A stretch of DNA of 64,000 bases from Salinicoccus kekensis. GTDB taxonomy: Bacteria; Bacillota; Bacilli; Staphylococcales; Salinicoccaceae. Under the pieces are notes generated by a model that worked only from the letters and a program-made list of their open reading frames with translations, had not been told where the DNA came from and ran no database searches. The translations under genes and the position numbers were made by a program. The stretch lies in the NCBI RefSeq assembly GCF_900220995.1, contig NZ_OBQF01000001.1, forward strand, positions 186,001-250,000, given 5' to 3'. Position 1 is the first letter of the stretch. The number at the start of each line of letters is the position of its first letter. Positions 9,651-22,024 of this stretch are shown here, in pieces.

Positions 9651-10918
9651 TGCTATTAAAAAATGGTGTGGTACTTCATGATAACGAACTGATTGAACAG
9701 GATGTCCTGATCGAGGATGGAAAGATCAAAGCGGTCGGCACGGATTTGGACTCGGACGGAGAGACGCTCGACCTTGCAGGCAGGCTGATCACGCCGGGCC
9801 TCATCGATGTGCATGTGCACCTGCGGGAGCCGGGTTTCGAACATAAGGAGACGATCGAGTCGGGCACGAAGGCGGCGGCACGGGGCGGATTCACTTCGAT
9901 CTCGCCGATGCCGAACACAAATCCGATCACGGATACGGTCGAGCGGCTCGAGCATGTGAATGCCATCATCGAAAAGGACGCCCATACGAAAGTCCTGCCG
10001 TATGCATCGATCACCGAAGGACTGAAAGGTGAAAGGCTTGCAGATTTTAAAGGGTTGAAAGAAGCAGGGGCATTCGCCTTCACCGATGACGGCGTGGGCG
10101 TGCAGAGTGCGGATATGATGTTCCGGGCGATGGCAGCGGCGGCGGAGATCGATATGCCGATCGTCGCCCATACGGAGGAGAACACATTGATCCGCGGCGG
10201 TGCGATCCATGACGGCATCACAAGCGAAAAGCTCGGCATCCCGGGCATCCCGTCGGCGACCGAGTCCGTGCAGATTGCGCGTGACATACTGCTTGCCGAG
10301 GCGGCAGGCTGCCACTATCATGTATGTCACGTTTCGACCAAGGAGAGCGTGCGCATCATCAGGGACGCAAAGCGCGCGGGCATCAATGTGACTGCCGAAG
10401 TGACACCGCACCATCTTGTACTGGATGAAACGGACATCACTTCAAAAGACCCGAACTTTAAAATGAACCCGCCGCTCCGCGGCGCAGCGGACAAAGAGGC
10501 GCTGATCGAGGGCCTCCTCGACGGCACGATCGACTTCATCGCAACGGATCATGCACCGCATCATGAAGATGAGAAGGCGGTCGGCATAGAGACGGCACCC
10601 TTCGGCATCGTCGGCATCGAAAATGCATTCCAGCTGTGCTACACGAAGCTCGTCAAGACCGGAATCATCACGCTGCAGCAGCTGGTGGACTGGCTGACGG
10701 CTGCACCGGCGCGGGTATTCAACCTGGAAATGGGAGCTTTATTGCCGGGCAGGGATGCGGACATCACCGTGATCGACCTGGATGAACAGTATACACTGGA
10801 TAAAGAAGAATTCTTATCAAAATCAAAGAACACACCGTTCGACGGGGCGGAGCTCACGTCGGATATATACATGACCATCGTGGATGGTGAAATCAAATAT
10901 CAAATGGAGGGAAAATAA
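9650..10918 (+). CDS. pyrC: Dihydroorotase
   Basis: A 422-residue amidohydrolase that closes carbamoyl aspartate to dihydroorotate. The metal-binding [10 protein letters not shown] motif near residue 50 and the [12 protein letters not shown] motif near residue 300 are present. The ATG at 9650 overlaps the pyrB stop codon by one base, with AAAGGAG 8 bases upstream. The end overlaps the carA start by one base. Confidence 0.97.
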   Translation: MLLKNGVVLHDNELIEQDVLIEDGKIKAVGTDLDSDGETLDLAGRLITPGLIDVHVHLREPGFEHKETIESGTKAAARGGFTSISPMPNTNPITDTVERLEHVNAIIEKDAHTKVLPYASITEGLKGERLADFKGLKEAGAFAFTDDGVGVQSADMMFRAMAAAAEIDMPIVAHTEENTLIRGGAIHDGITSEKLGIPGIPSATESVQIARDILLAEAAGCHYHVCHVSTKESVRIIRDAKRAGINVTAEVTPHHLVLDETDITSKDPNFKMNPPLRGAADKEALIEGLLDGTIDFIATDHAPHHEDEKAVGIETAPFGIVGIENAFQLCYTKLVKTGIITLQQLVDWLTAAPARVFNLEMGALLPGRDADITVIDLDEQYTLDKEEFLSKSKNTPFDGAELTSDIYMTIVDGEIKYQMEGK

Positions 10919-12009
10919 TGTTGAATGATATAAGATACCTGGTGCTGGAGGACGGCACCGTCCATGAAGGCTATAAACTCGGAGCGGATGCTGAATCTTT
11001 CGGCGAGATCGTCTTCAACACATCAATGACGGGCGTGCAGGAGATCATCACCGACAATTCATACACCAATCAGATCATCACGTTCAGCTATCCGCTCGTC
11101 GGCAGCGCGGGCTTCAACTTCGAGGACAGCGAATCGCTCCTCCCCACTGCAGGCGGCGTGGTCGTGCGTGAAGCGTCTGAGCATCCCTCCAATTTCAGAT
11201 GTGATGAAAACCTGGATCAATTTTTGAAAAGGCACGGCATACCGGGCATCAGCGGCGTGGATACAAGGAGCATCACAAAGAAGATCCGCACCGGCGGCGT
11301 GATGAAGGCGATGATCACGGATTCATCCGACCATGACAGCACGGTTTCGAAAATAAAGGACTCGACCGACGCAACGGATCAGGTGGCAAGCGTCTCGACG
11401 AGGACGCCTTACATCTCGACGGGCAGGGGCCCGAGGGTCGCGCTCCTTGATTTCGGCAAGAAGGAGAACATCGTCCGCTCGCTGAACCATCGCGGATGCG
11501 ACGTCACGGTGCTGCCGCATGATACGCCGGCTGCACAGATTCTCGACATGAAGCCGCACGGCGTGATGCTCTCGAACGGCCCGGGCAACCCGGAAGACGT
11601 GCAAGTCGCGATCGAGACGGTGAAGGGCCTGATCGGAAAAGTCCCGATCTTCGGCATCTGCCTCGGCCATCAGCTCATCGCACTCGCCGGAGGTGCGCGC
11701 TCATATAAGATGAAGTTCGGCCACCGCGGTGCGAACCACCCGGTGAAGAACCTGCTTACGGGCAAGGTGGAGATCACAACGCAGAACCACGGTTATGCAA
11801 TCGACGGCAACAGCCTTGAAAACACGGATTTTGAAGTGACGCACACCGCCCTGAACGACGGTTCCGTCGAAGGCCTGAGACACAAAAGCGCACCGGTCTT
11901 CAGCGTGCAGTACCACCCGGAAGCTGCAGCGGGGCCGCATGAAACATCATATTTATACGATCAATTCATTGGATTGATGACGACTGAAGGAGGACAAACG
12001 AATGCCTAA
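10918..12009 (+). CDS. carA: Carbamoyl phosphate synthase small (glutaminase) subunit
   Basis: A 363-residue protein with an N-terminal CPSase small-chain domain and a C-terminal class I glutamine amidotransferase. The nucleophile Cys lies in [15 protein letters not shown], and the catalytic His and Glu in [13 protein letters not shown]. It supplies ammonia to CarB. GGAGGG precedes the ATG at 10918. It sits within the pyr operon, so this copy (pyrimidine-specific, pyrAA-type) should follow PyrR control. Confidence 0.97.
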   Translation: MLNDIRYLVLEDGTVHEGYKLGADAESFGEIVFNTSMTGVQEIITDNSYTNQIITFSYPLVGSAGFNFEDSESLLPTAGGVVVREASEHPSNFRCDENLDQFLKRHGIPGISGVDTRSITKKIRTGGVMKAMITDSSDHDSTVSKIKDSTDATDQVASVSTRTPYISTGRGPRVALLDFGKKENIVRSLNHRGCDVTVLPHDTPAAQILDMKPHGVMLSNGPGNPEDVQVAIETVKGLIGKVPIFGICLGHQLIALAGGARSYKMKFGHRGANHPVKNLLTGKVEITTQNHGYAIDGNSLENTDFEVTHTALNDGSVEGLRHKSAPVFSVQYHPEAAAGPHETSYLYDQFIGLMTTEGGQTNA

Positions 12010-15000
12010 ACGTAACGATATCAATACAATCCTTGTCATAGGGAGCGGACCGATCATCATCGGCCAGGCGGCGGAGTTCGACTATGCGGGGACGCAGGCC
12101 TGCCTTGCGCTGAAAGAGGAAGGATACCGCGTCATACTCGTGAACTCGAACCCGGCGACGATCATGACGGATAAGGAAATCGCGGACGTCGTCTACATCG
12201 AACCGCTCACACCGGACTTCATCAGCCGCATCATCCGCAAGGAGCAGCCGGACGCACTGCTGCCGACGCTCGGCGGCCAGGTCGGGCTGAACATGGCGGT
12301 TGAACTGGACCGTCTCGGCGTACTCGAGGAAAATGACGTCGAGCTGCTCGGTACGAAGCTTGATTCGATCAAACAGGCGGAAGACCGTGACCTGTTCAGA
12401 AATCTGATGAACGAGATGGGCGTTCCGGTCCCTGAGTCGGACATCATCACAACGATTGAAGAAGCCTACGAATTCGTCGAGAAAGTCGGCTACCCGTTCA
12501 TCGTGCGCCCGGCGTACACAATGGGCGGCACCGGCGGCGGCATCTGTGAAAATGAGGACGACCTGAAGGAAATCGTTGCGAATGGCCTGAAGTATTCACC
12601 GGTGAACCAGTGCCTGCTTGAAAAATCGATCGCCGGCTTCAAGGAGATTGAATATGAAGTGATGCGCGACTCCAATGATAATGCGATCGTCGTCTGCAAC
12701 ATGGAAAACATCGACCCGGTCGGCATCCATACAGGGGACTCCATCGTTGTCGCACCAAGCCAGACGATGACGGACAAGGAACATCAGATGCTCCGCACCG
12801 TCTCGCTCGACATCATCAGGAAGCTTGAAATCGAAGGCGGATGCAACGTCCAGCTGGCGCTCGACCCGCACTCATTCGACTACTACATCATCGAAGTGAA
12901 CCCGAGGGTGTCACGCTCCAGTGCACTTGCCTCGAAGGCGACGGGTTATCCGATCGCGAAGCTCGCTGCGAAAATCGCAGTCGGCATGACGCTCGATGAG
13001 ATGCAGAACCCGGTGACGAATACGAGCTATGCGGCATTCGAACCGGCACTGGACTACGTCGTTTCCAAAATCCCGCGCTTCCCGTTCGACAAGTTCGAAA
13101 AGGGCGAGCGCAAACTCGGCACGCAGATGAAGGCGACGGGCGAAGTCATGGCCATTGGACGCACATATGAGGAATCACTCCTTAAAGCGATCCGCTCCCT
13201 CGAATACGGTGTCCATCATCTCGGACTGCCGAACGGTGATGACTATGATCTCGAGTACATCATCCGCTCCATCAAGGCACAGAGCGATGAGCGCCTGTTC
13301 TTCATCGGCGAAGCCATCCGCCGCAATGTGACGCTTGAGGAGATCCATGAATGGACGAGGATCGACATGTACTTCCTGAACAAGTTCAAGCACATCATAG
13401 ATATCGAAAGACAGCTGAAAGACAATAAAAACAGCATCCCGCATCTGAAGTGGGCGAAGAAATTCGGCTTCAGCGACCGCGTCATCGGCCACCGCTGGGA
13501 AATGACCGGAAGCGATATCTTCAAGATCAGGAAAGAAGAAGGCATCATGCCCGTCTATAAAATCATCGATACGTGTGCAGGCGAGTTCGAATCCAACACC
13601 CCGTACTTCTACGGCACATATGAAACCGAGAACGAATCGATCCCGAGCGACAAGGAAAAGATCCTCGTCCTCGGCAGCGGACCGATCCGCATCGGTCAGG
13701 GCATCGAGTTCGACTACGCGACGGTGCATGCGGTATGGGCGATCCAGGAAGCGGGATATGAGGCGATCATCGTGAACAACAACCCGGAAACCGTCTCGAC
13801 CGACTTCTCGATTTCGGATAAACTTTATTTCGAACCGCTCACGCATGAAGATGTGATGAACATCGTCCACAATGAAAATCCGAAAGGCGTGGTCGTGCAG
13901 TTCGGCGGACAGACGGCGATCAACCTGGCGGACCGCCTCGCTGAGGAAGGCGTGACGATCCTCGGCACAAGCCTCGACGATATCGACCGTGCAGAAGACA
14001 GGAAGCGTTTCGAGGCGCTGCTGCAGGACATCAAAGTTCCGCAGCCCCACGGCAAGACCGCGACGAACGAAGCGGAAGCCCTGGAAAATGCACGCCATAT
14101 CGGATTCCCGATCCTCGTCCGTCCGAGCTATGTCCTCGGCGGGCGTGCAATGGAGATCGTCTTCAATGAAAGCGAGCTTGAGAACTATATGAGGAACGCC
14201 GTCAAAGCATCTCCTGAACATCCCGTGCTCATCGACAGCTATCTGACGGGCAAGGAGATCGAGGTGGATGCGATATGCGACGGCGAGAACGTCATCATCC
14301 CGGGCATTATGGAACACATCGAAAGGGCGGGCGTGCACTCCGGTGACTCCATGGCGGTCTATCCGCCGGTCAACCTGTCGCAGGAGGAGATCGATACGCT
14401 TGTGGATTACACTGAGCGCCTGGCCAAGGGCCTGAACATCATCGGCATCATCAACATCCAGTTCGTGCTCTCAAAAGATGGCATCTTCGTCCTCGAGGTC
14501 AACCCGAGATCGAGCCGTACAGTGCCATTCATGAGCAAGATCACGGAAATCCCGATGGCGGGGCTTGCGATGCACGCGATACTCGGCAAAAAGCTCAGCG
14601 AGAGCGGCTATCCGCTCGGCCTTCAGCCGGTCCAGCCGGGCTACTATGTCAAAGCGCCTGTATTCAGCTTCTCCAAACTTAAAAATGTCGATGTCACGCT
14701 CGGGCCGGAGATGAAATCGACCGGGGAAGTCATGGGCAAGGACGATACGCTCAATAAAGCCCTCTACAAGAGCCTTGTTGCGAGCGGCCTCGATGTGAAG
14801 GACCACGGCACGGCATTGTTCACCATCGCGGATAAGGACAAATCGGAAGCCGTTGAACTTGCGAAACGATTTTCACACTGCGGCTACCGCATCCTGGCAA
14901 CAAAGGGGACGGCAGTAGCCCTTGAAGAAGCGGACATCCCGGTCGTCACCGTGGAAAAGATCGGTGAAGGCGAGGAAACGCTGCTGCGCGCAATCCAGAA

Positions 15001-15178
15001 CGGCAATGTACAGATCGTCGTCAATACGATGACGAAGGGCAAGGAAGTCGAAAGGGACGGCTTCAGGATACGCCGCGAATCCGTTGAAAACGGTGTGCCG
15101 TGCCTGACGTCCCTCGACACTGCAAGAACGCTGATCGAAGTCATCGAAAGCATGACTTTCAATATGGATAAAATGTAG
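12002..15178 (+). CDS. carB: Carbamoyl phosphate synthase large subunit
   Basis: A 1058-residue two-lobed synthetase with duplicated ATP-grasp halves: [23 protein letters not shown] near residue 7 and [20 protein letters not shown] near residue 555. A C-terminal MGS-like regulatory domain follows from about residue 930. It makes carbamoyl phosphate from bicarbonate, ammonia and 2 ATP, with an intramolecular tunnel to CarA. The start overlaps the carA end by 8 bases and GAAGGAGG precedes it. Confidence 0.97.
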   Translation: MPKRNDINTILVIGSGPIIIGQAAEFDYAGTQACLALKEEGYRVILVNSNPATIMTDKEIADVVYIEPLTPDFISRIIRKEQPDALLPTLGGQVGLNMAVELDRLGVLEENDVELLGTKLDSIKQAEDRDLFRNLMNEMGVPVPESDIITTIEEAYEFVEKVGYPFIVRPAYTMGGTGGGICENEDDLKEIVANGLKYSPVNQCLLEKSIAGFKEIEYEVMRDSNDNAIVVCNMENIDPVGIHTGDSIVVAPSQTMTDKEHQMLRTVSLDIIRKLEIEGGCNVQLALDPHSFDYYIIEVNPRVSRSSALASKATGYPIAKLAAKIAVGMTLDEMQNPVTNTSYAAFEPALDYVVSKIPRFPFDKFEKGERKLGTQMKATGEVMAIGRTYEESLLKAIRSLEYGVHHLGLPNGDDYDLEYIIRSIKAQSDERLFFIGEAIRRNVTLEEIHEWTRIDMYFLNKFKHIIDIERQLKDNKNSIPHLKWAKKFGFSDRVIGHRWEMTGSDIFKIRKEEGIMPVYKIIDTCAGEFESNTPYFYGTYETENESIPSDKEKILVLGSGPIRIGQGIEFDYATVHAVWAIQEAGYEAIIVNNNPETVSTDFSISDKLYFEPLTHEDVMNIVHNENPKGVVVQFGGQTAINLADRLAEEGVTILGTSLDDIDRAEDRKRFEALLQDIKVPQPHGKTATNEAEALENARHIGFPILVRPSYVLGGRAMEIVFNESELENYMRNAVKASPEHPVLIDSYLTGKEIEVDAICDGENVIIPGIMEHIERAGVHSGDSMAVYPPVNLSQEEIDTLVDYTERLAKGLNIIGIINIQFVLSKDGIFVLEVNPRSSRTVPFMSKITEIPMAGLAMHAILGKKLSESGYPLGLQPVQPGYYVKAPVFSFSKLKNVDVTLGPEMKSTGEVMGKDDTLNKALYKSLVASGLDVKDHGTALFTIADKDKSEAVELAKRFSHCGYRILATKGTAVALEEADIPVVTVEKIGEGEETLLRAIQNGNVQIVVNTMTKGKEVERDGFRIRRESVENGVPCLTSLDTARTLIEVIESMTFNMDKM

Positions 15179-15186
15179 GTGGTAAA

Positions 15187-16847
<1,661 letters not shown>

Positions 16848-16865
16848 AACTAGGGGGAAATTATT

Positions 16866-17567
16866 ATGAACACACCAATTATTGCACTCGATTTTCGGGA
16901 GTATGAAACGGTCAAAGAATTTTTGGGTCAATTTGATGAGAAATTGTTCGTCAAAGTGGGATTGGAACTTTATTTGTCCAACGGCCCTAAAATCGTCGAA
17001 GAAATCCGTCAGATGGGTCATGATATTTTCCTGGATTTGAAACTCTATGATATTCCGAACACCGTCGGCAAGGCGATGGAGGGCATCGGCAGGCTGGATA
17101 TCCAGATGACGAACGTCCATGCGCAGGGCGGTACGGCAATGATGAAACGTGCACTGGAATCATTCAAGGACGGCAATCCGGACGGCAAGCTGATCGCGGT
17201 GACGCAGCTGACATCAATGACTGATGAAATGGTCTCCCGTGAGCAGCAGTCCGTGCTGTCACTGACGGAAAGCGTCGTGCATTACTCGAAGCTCGCGCAT
17301 CAGGCAGGGCTCGACGGCGTGGTGGCATCCCCGCTCGAATCGGAGATAATCCATGAAAAAGTGGGACCGGAGTTCCTCACCGTCACACCGGGCATCCGTC
17401 TGGAAGAGGATTCCAATGATGACCAGGCGAGGGTCGTGACCCCCGCCGATGCAAGAAATAAGAAATCAGATTATATCGTCGTCGGGCGTTCAATTACGCA
17501 GGACAAGGATCCGGTGGATAAATACAACAGGATCAAGTCAATCTGGGAGGGCGTCACGGTTGAGTAG
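16866..17567 (+). CDS. pyrF: Orotidine 5'-phosphate decarboxylase
   Basis: A 233-residue TIM-barrel enzyme converting OMP to UMP. The catalytic Lys/Asp motif FLDLKLYDIPNTV is intact, and YIVVGRSITQDKDPV near the end binds phosphate. It follows pyrD by 18 bases, with AGGGGG upstream. Confidence 0.97.
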   Translation: MNTPIIALDFREYETVKEFLGQFDEKLFVKVGLELYLSNGPKIVEEIRQMGHDIFLDLKLYDIPNTVGKAMEGIGRLDIQMTNVHAQGGTAMMKRALESFKDGNPDGKLIAVTQLTSMTDEMVSREQQSVLSLTESVVHYSKLAHQAGLDGVVASPLESEIIHEKVGPEFLTVTPGIRLEEDSNDDQARVVTPADARNKKSDYIVVGRSITQDKDPVDKYNRIKSIWEGVTVE

Positions 17568-18171
17568 GGAAAGCGTAGCAAAAGCTTTACTTGATATAGG
17601 TGCAGTACAGGTCAGGCCAGATGACCCGTTCACATGGGCAAGCGGCATCATTTCACCGATATACTGCGACAACAGGCAGATCATCGGGCATGTGGAGGCA
17701 AGGAAGGGCATCGTCAACGACTTTGCCGAGAAGATCCGGGAGATCGCACCGGAGACGGAAGTGATTGCGGGCACGTCGACTGCGGGCATACCGCATGCAG
17801 CCTTCATCAGCGAAGCGCTGGGGCTGCCGATGAGTTACGTCCGGGGCAGCAAAAAGAAGCACGGCACCGGCAGGCTCATTGAAGGCGCGGATGTCAAAGG
17901 GCGGAAAGTCGTTCTGATCGAGGACTTGATTTCGACAGGCGGCTCGAGCATTGAAGCGGCTGAAATCCTGAGGGATGAAGGCGCGGAAGTTGAAGCCGTC
18001 GTTGCGATATTCTCGTACCAGCTTGAGAAGGCTGAGCAGAACTTCGAATCTTCCGGATTCAAATGCGTCACACTGTCGGATCTCGATACACTGCTTGATG
18101 TGAGTGTGGATGCGGACATGCTGACGGAGGCCGAAAGGGCCGAAGTCGTGAAATTCAGGGACGAACTGTAG
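17560..18171 (+). CDS. pyrE: Orotate phosphoribosyltransferase
   Basis: A 203-residue type I phosphoribosyltransferase joining orotate and PRPP to OMP. The PRPP loop KVVLIEDLISTGGSSIEA is present, and YVRGSKKKHGTG carries catalytic lysines. The start is TTG at 17560, overlapping the pyrF end by 8 bases, with GGGAGGG about 9 bases upstream; in-frame upstream codons lie inside pyrF. It is the last gene of the pyr operon and is followed by a terminator. Confidence 0.95.
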   Translation: MSRESVAKALLDIGAVQVRPDDPFTWASGIISPIYCDNRQIIGHVEARKGIVNDFAEKIREIAPETEVIAGTSTAGIPHAAFISEALGLPMSYVRGSKKKHGTGRLIEGADVKGRKVVLIEDLISTGGSSIEAAEILRDEGAEVEAVVAIFSYQLEKAEQNFESSGFKCVTLSDLDTLLDVSVDADMLTEAERAEVVKFRDEL

Positions 18172-18180
18172 AATGGGAAA

Positions 18181-18211
18181 AGGATGCCGGTTGCCGGCAT
18201 CCTTTTTTTGT
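18181..18211. terminator. Terminator after pyrE, possibly bidirectional
   Basis: GGATGCCGG / CCGGCATCC with a 3-base loop is followed by seven T on the plus strand. AAAA precedes the stem, so the hairpin can also end the converging minus-strand gene at 18217. Confidence 0.9.
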
Positions 18212-18216
18212 CGGCA

Positions 18217-18768
18217 TCAGTCAAGTTTCGGATAGACGACCGTCTGATCCTCCTCGATGATCGGCATCGCGCCCCATTTGCCGAGCTCGTGGGGTGTGAG
18301 TTTTATTTCATCTTCAGACCGCCGTATGATATGGATGACTTCATGCCCGTGCGCCTTCAGCCAGTTGCTGATGAGGAGGCGGTGGCAGCGGGCCGGATGA
18401 TTTTCGGAACACATATAGGCGACGGTGTGATTTTGTGCAGTTTCGAGCAGGGTGTTTATTCCGTCGGCAAATTCCTCCGACAGAGTATAATCCGCATAAT
18501 GATGGAATGACTGGTTCCGCCAGCCTTCGTTCAGTGTCGGGCCGACGATCGAGGAACTCCCGCGCCTTCCGCCGAGCGCCGGCATATGCTCATAATCGAC
18601 GCCCTCCGGTTTGAGCCATGTGCGCATTTCCTCCCCGTTGAAGTGCGGATGCTTTTTACTGTAGGGGAACGCCCGCACATCCGCGACGAAATTTATTTCC
18701 GCGTGCGTGAGCATCGCAATGAACACCTCTTTTGAATAATCCGAATGCCCGATCGTGTATATTTTCAT
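18217..18768 (-). CDS. DUF488 family protein
   Basis: A 183-residue soluble protein with DUF488 hallmarks: N-terminal KIYTIGHSDYSKEVF, DVRAFPYSKKHPHFN, ALGGRR, and CSENHPARCHRLLISNWL near residue 120. The conserved Cys/His/Arg positions suggest a catalytic or metal site, but the family has no established reaction. AAAAGGTGATTCC precedes the ATG on the minus strand. It converges on pyrE, and a tandem repeat array lies upstream of it. The function is not known. Confidence 0.85.
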   Translation of the reverse strand: MKIYTIGHSDYSKEVFIAMLTHAEINFVADVRAFPYSKKHPHFNGEEMRTWLKPEGVDYEHMPALGGRRGSSSIVGPTLNEGWRNQSFHHYADYTLSEEFADGINTLLETAQNHTVAYMCSENHPARCHRLLISNWLKAHGHEVIHIIRRSEDEIKLTPHELGKWGAMPIIEEDQTVVYPKLD

Positions 18769-18848
18769 GGAATCACCTTTTTATTGGTCAATACCACCGT
18801 GGGGGAAATAAAAACCCGGCGGCTGAGGAGGTGCGTTGATTCGGGGAA

Positions 18849-19233
18849 TCGATTAACTTAGGTGATTCCGCCGACTTAATCGAATATCGTCAGCGAAATC
18901 GATTACCTTTATGAATTCGGCCGACTTAATCGAATAACGTCAGCGAAATCGATTATCTTCAGGATTCCAGGTGACTTAATCGAATATCATCTGCAAAATC
19001 GATTATCTTCAGTATTTCCGCCGACTTAATCGAATGTCATCTGTAAAATCGATTATCTTTAGGATTCCTGCGGACTTAATCGATTATCGTCTGCAAAATC
19101 GATTATCTTCAGAATTTCCAGCGACTTAATCGAATATCGTCTGTAGAATCGATTATCTTCAGAATTTCCAGCGACTTAATCGATTATCGTCTGCAAAATC
19201 GATTATCTCAAGAATTTTCGTCGACTTAATCGA
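18849..19233. repeat. 50-bp tandem array of alternating inverted half-sites (array 2)
   Basis: An exact 50-bp period: TCGATTA occurs at 18849, 18899, 18949, 18999, 19049, 19099, 19149 and 19199, and its reverse complement TAATCGA at 18877, 18927, 18977, 19027, 19077, 19127, 19177 and 19227. Gaps alternate between 21 and 15 bases, so half-site centres lie 28 and 22 bp apart. In two copies (19077 and 19177) the left arm extends into the 10-bp palindrome TAATCGATTA. The 485-bp gap between the DUF488 and NERD genes holds nothing else I can recognise. Its function is unknown. Confidence 0.92.
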
Positions 19234-19253
19234 ATAGCCGCATCACTGATCCC

Positions 19254-20153
19254 TCAAAGCCCCAATCTGCCTCTCTTCACATTACTCCTGACATAAAATT
19301 CACTGATCTCCCCATCCGAAAACGCCTGAATGAGACTCGGCGTGACCTTCCATGAGCGGTTGAGGACTTTCAACTCGCGAATCAGCCTGGCGGCGGCGTC
19401 CAGAATGGGGATATCAACCTCACAACCCCTACATCTGAACCAGTCCCTGTTTTTCCGCGTGACTTTCCTCCCGCATCCTCCACAGAATACACCCTTAGCA
19501 AGCTCGCGGAACCCGACGGTCGTATCGCGCTGATGCTTAACGACATCGACTTTCCTCTCTTCCAATCTGGAAATGAGCCGGCTGTGGTCATAATGGTTGC
19601 CGGCCATCGCCTTCGCGAGCTTCTTATGCAGGTTGCTCCTTACGATGATCTCACCCGCCGCCGGCAGATTGAAGATCGTCTGCCGCTTATTGATGAACAC
19701 GACCACATTGAACATGCGGATTTCCGAGCCGAAGCCGTAAAGCATTTTCCCAAGCGTATCCCGCTGCCTCGCCACCTGAAGCAGCGGACTCGCGAACTCG
19801 TTGCCGTTCTCGAAATACCACTTGGAATCCTTATAAATAAGATCAAAGCTGTAATTCTTGATCTCAAACGTGTATAAAAAATCTTTCGCCACCACCAGAT
19901 TATCGAGCTGGACGTGCGAGGCATCCTCCCTCGATTTCGTGGAAAGCTCCGGAGCATCCTCGGGATAAAAGCTGTAGTCCTTGATATGTATGATATTGCT
20001 CCCTTTAATGAACGGCTCGATGATGCCGTCGAATTCCAGTTCCCCGATAAAACCCGCTTCCAGTTTCTGCAGTTCATCCTTCTCGTAAGCCGGCAGGATG
20101 TACCTCTCATGCAATATCTCCAGCTGCTGATGCCGCCTTGTCTTCTCCCTCAT
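19254..20153 (-). CDS. NERD (nuclease-related) domain protein with C-terminal zinc-ribbon-like motif
   Basis: A 299-residue soluble protein. Residues about 35-150 match a NERD domain, a PD-(D/E)xK-like nuclease fold: GELEFDGII with Glu38/Glu40, QLDNLVV with Asp84, FEIKNY with Glu97-x-Lys99, and a later Gln126. A four-cysteine knuckle (Cys224, 227, 241, 244) suggests a zinc ribbon, followed by a short basic C-terminus. This suggests nucleic-acid binding or cleavage, but the substrate is unknown. It stands alone on the minus strand between array 2 and pgcA. It could be an ordinary housekeeping or stress gene rather than a defence gene. Confidence 0.75.
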   Translation of the reverse strand: MREKTRRHQQLEILHERYILPAYEKDELQKLEAGFIGELEFDGIIEPFIKGSNIIHIKDYSFYPEDAPELSTKSREDASHVQLDNLVVAKDFLYTFEIKNYSFDLIYKDSKWYFENGNEFASPLLQVARQRDTLGKMLYGFGSEIRMFNVVVFINKRQTIFNLPAAGEIIVRSNLHKKLAKAMAGNHYDHSRLISRLEERKVDVVKHQRDTTVGFRELAKGVFCGGCGRKVTRKNRDWFRCRGCEVDIPILDAAARLIRELKVLNRSWKVTPSLIQAFSDGEISEFYVRSNVKRGRLGL

Positions 20154-20310
20154 TTAAGCGCCCCCGGTTTTTATTTCCATCATAAACCGCACCTGAATTG
20201 TTGTCATATCGCAACAATTCGATTTCTGCACCGCAAATCAGGCAGTTTTCAGTAAATCGTGTCACAAAACAGCCGGTTTTCCAATTTCTGACTCCCAAAA
20301 TTCAAAATCT

Positions 20311-20344
20311 GTAAAATAAAGACCCGCAAGCCGAAGCTGACGGG
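20311..20344 (-). terminator. Terminator after pgcA (minus strand)
   Basis: Read on the minus strand, CCCGTCAGC TTCG GCTTGCGGG forms an interrupted stem with a stable TTCG loop, followed by TCTTTATTTT. It ends the rqcH-pgcA unit. Confidence 0.7.
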
Positions 20345-20359
20345 CCGGTATAATGATAT

Positions 20360-22024
20360 TCAGACGCCGAAGATCATGTCGTTGATGATTTTGGCTTCCT
20401 CGTCGATATGGCGGGTGGCGAGTGAGACGTAAAGTTTCACCTTCGGCTCGGTGCCGGACGGCCTGAGGGCGATCCAGCCGTCTTCAAAATGGATCTTTAT
20501 CACATTCGCGCGCGGCAGGTCGATGGTTTCAGTCCTGCCGTCATCAAAGCGGCGTTCGCCCGACAGATAGTCTTCCACACAGACGACTTTACGCCCCTCG
20601 ATCTCACCGGGCGTATTCCTTCTGAACTGGTCCATGATCTCAGCGATTTTCTCCCGGCCCTCGAGGCCTTCGAAAGTATGGCTGATCATCTTCTCCATCT
20701 GACGGCCGAACTCTGCGTAAATCTCTTCCAGCCGGTCGACGAGCGTCAGCCCTTCGTTTTTAAGCTCCGATGCAAGCTTGACGATGGCGGGCACGATCTG
20801 GATTGCATCTTTGTCACGGACGAAATCGCTGATCAGATAGCCGTAGCTCTCCTCGTAACCGAATGCGAATTCCCGCGCCGAATCTTCTTCAAGCGCCTTT
20901 GCGACGGCACCGATGTATTTGAAGCCGGTCAGGACCTCAACGGATTCTGCGCCGAATTTTTCTGCGATCTTCCGGCTCAGATCACTCGTCACCACACTCT
21001 TCACCACGACGGGCGTGCGTTCAAAATCCGTCGTCTTCAGGTGATTGTGCAGTAAAATGATGCCGAGCTGGTTGCCGTTCAGATGCACATATTCACCTTC
21101 ATGCCTGACTTCGATGCCAATCCGGTCGGCGTCCGGGTCCGTTGCGATGAGGAGATCTGCGCCGACTTCCCCGCCGAGCGCCCGGGCGCCGGTAAATGCT
21201 GCAGTCTCTTCCGGATTCGGGCTCTTCACGTGGGAGAAGTCGCTGTCGACTTCGCATTCTTCTGCCACAAGGTGGAGGCCGTCAAACCCGAGATCGCGGA
21301 GGATGTATTCCGCGACCGGCAGGGCGGTGCCGTGAAGGCTCGAGAATACGACCGAGAGGCCGGAGGCGGGGATGTCCCCGGTGAGCGACTTCACTTTCGC
21401 CTGGTAGTCCTCATAATGCCGGTAGTCGATATGGCGGATTTGACCTTCCTCCAGGGCTTCATCAAAGTCAGCAGACACAATGCCGAAGACATCTTCAATG
21501 CCGTTGATTTCATCACTGAGCGCCGCAGCCGGCGCGTCTGTCAGCTGCGCGCCGTCCGCGCCGTACACTTTGATGCCGTTGTATTCCGGCGGGTTATGGC
21601 TCGCCGTGATCATTATGCCGTAATCCGCCCCATGGCGCCTTGTGAAGAAGGAGAGTTCAGGTGTGGTGATATAACCTTCGGACAAGTACACCCCGATGCC
21701 GTTTTCTGCGAGGACGGAAGCGATCGCCTCCGAAAATTCACGCGACAGGCGGCGGATGTCATAGCCGATCACGACACGGCTGCCGCCTTCCTTCCTGATC
21801 TGCCGGCTGAGGCCGTATGCCACTTTTTCAACGGTGTACCGGTTCAGCCTGTTCGGGCCGAGGCCGATTTTCCCACGGATGCCGGCCGTGCCGAATTTGA
21901 GCTCCTCGATATGTGCATCTTCATGATCCGCTTCACTTAGAGATGCATACATCTCTTCTGTAATCAGACTGCCGTTCAAATGTCTTTCCCATTCTTCCCT
22001 TGCCAATCCATTCACCTCATTCAT
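20360..22024 (-). CDS. pgcA: Phosphoglucomutase / phosphomannomutase (alpha-D-phosphohexomutase)
   Basis: A 554-residue alpha-phosphohexomutase. The substrate-proximal GTAGIRGKIGLGPNRLNRYT, the catalytic phosphoserine loop ITASHNPPEYNGIKVYG, the metal loop DPDADRIGIEV and the C-terminal phosphate-binding ALRPSGTEPKVKLYV motif are all intact. It interconverts glucose 6-phosphate and glucose 1-phosphate, feeding UDP-glucose for glycolipid and wall polymers; mannose specificity cannot be excluded. Its ATG overlaps the end of rqcH by 4 bases on the minus strand, so the two are translationally coupled. Confidence 0.92.
   Translation of the reverse strand: MNEVNGLAREEWERHLNGSLITEEMYASLSEADHEDAHIEELKFGTAGIRGKIGLGPNRLNRYTVEKVAYGLSRQIRKEGGSRVVIGYDIRRLSREFSEAIASVLAENGIGVYLSEGYITTPELSFFTRRHGADYGIMITASHNPPEYNGIKVYGADGAQLTDAPAAALSDEINGIEDVFGIVSADFDEALEEGQIRHIDYRHYEDYQAKVKSLTGDIPASGLSVVFSSLHGTALPVAEYILRDLGFDGLHLVAEECEVDSDFSHVKSPNPEETAAFTGARALGGEVGADLLIATDPDADRIGIEVRHEGEYVHLNGNQLGIILLHNHLKTTDFERTPVVVKSVVTSDLSRKIAEKFGAESVEVLTGFKYIGAVAKALEEDSAREFAFGYEESYGYLISDFVRDKDAIQIVPAIVKLASELKNEGLTLVDRLEEIYAEFGRQMEKMISHTFEGLEGREKIAEIMDQFRRNTPGEIEGRKVVCVEDYLSGERRFDDGRTETIDLPRANVIKIHFEDGWIALRPSGTEPKVKLYVSLATRHIDEEAKIINDMIFGV

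Noticed and set aside
13175-14338. 387-residue minus-strand frame opposite carB
   Set aside because: Shadow of the highly conserved carB frame; no recognisable domains.
18849-19233. Possible CRISPR array
   Set aside because: The whole 50-bp unit is repeated, including the stretches that would be spacers, and no cas genes are nearby.
20107-20298. 63-residue minus-strand frame between pgcA and the NERD gene
   Set aside because: It overlaps the NERD gene start and lacks a ribosome site; the pair of cysteines in it is not enough to support a gene.
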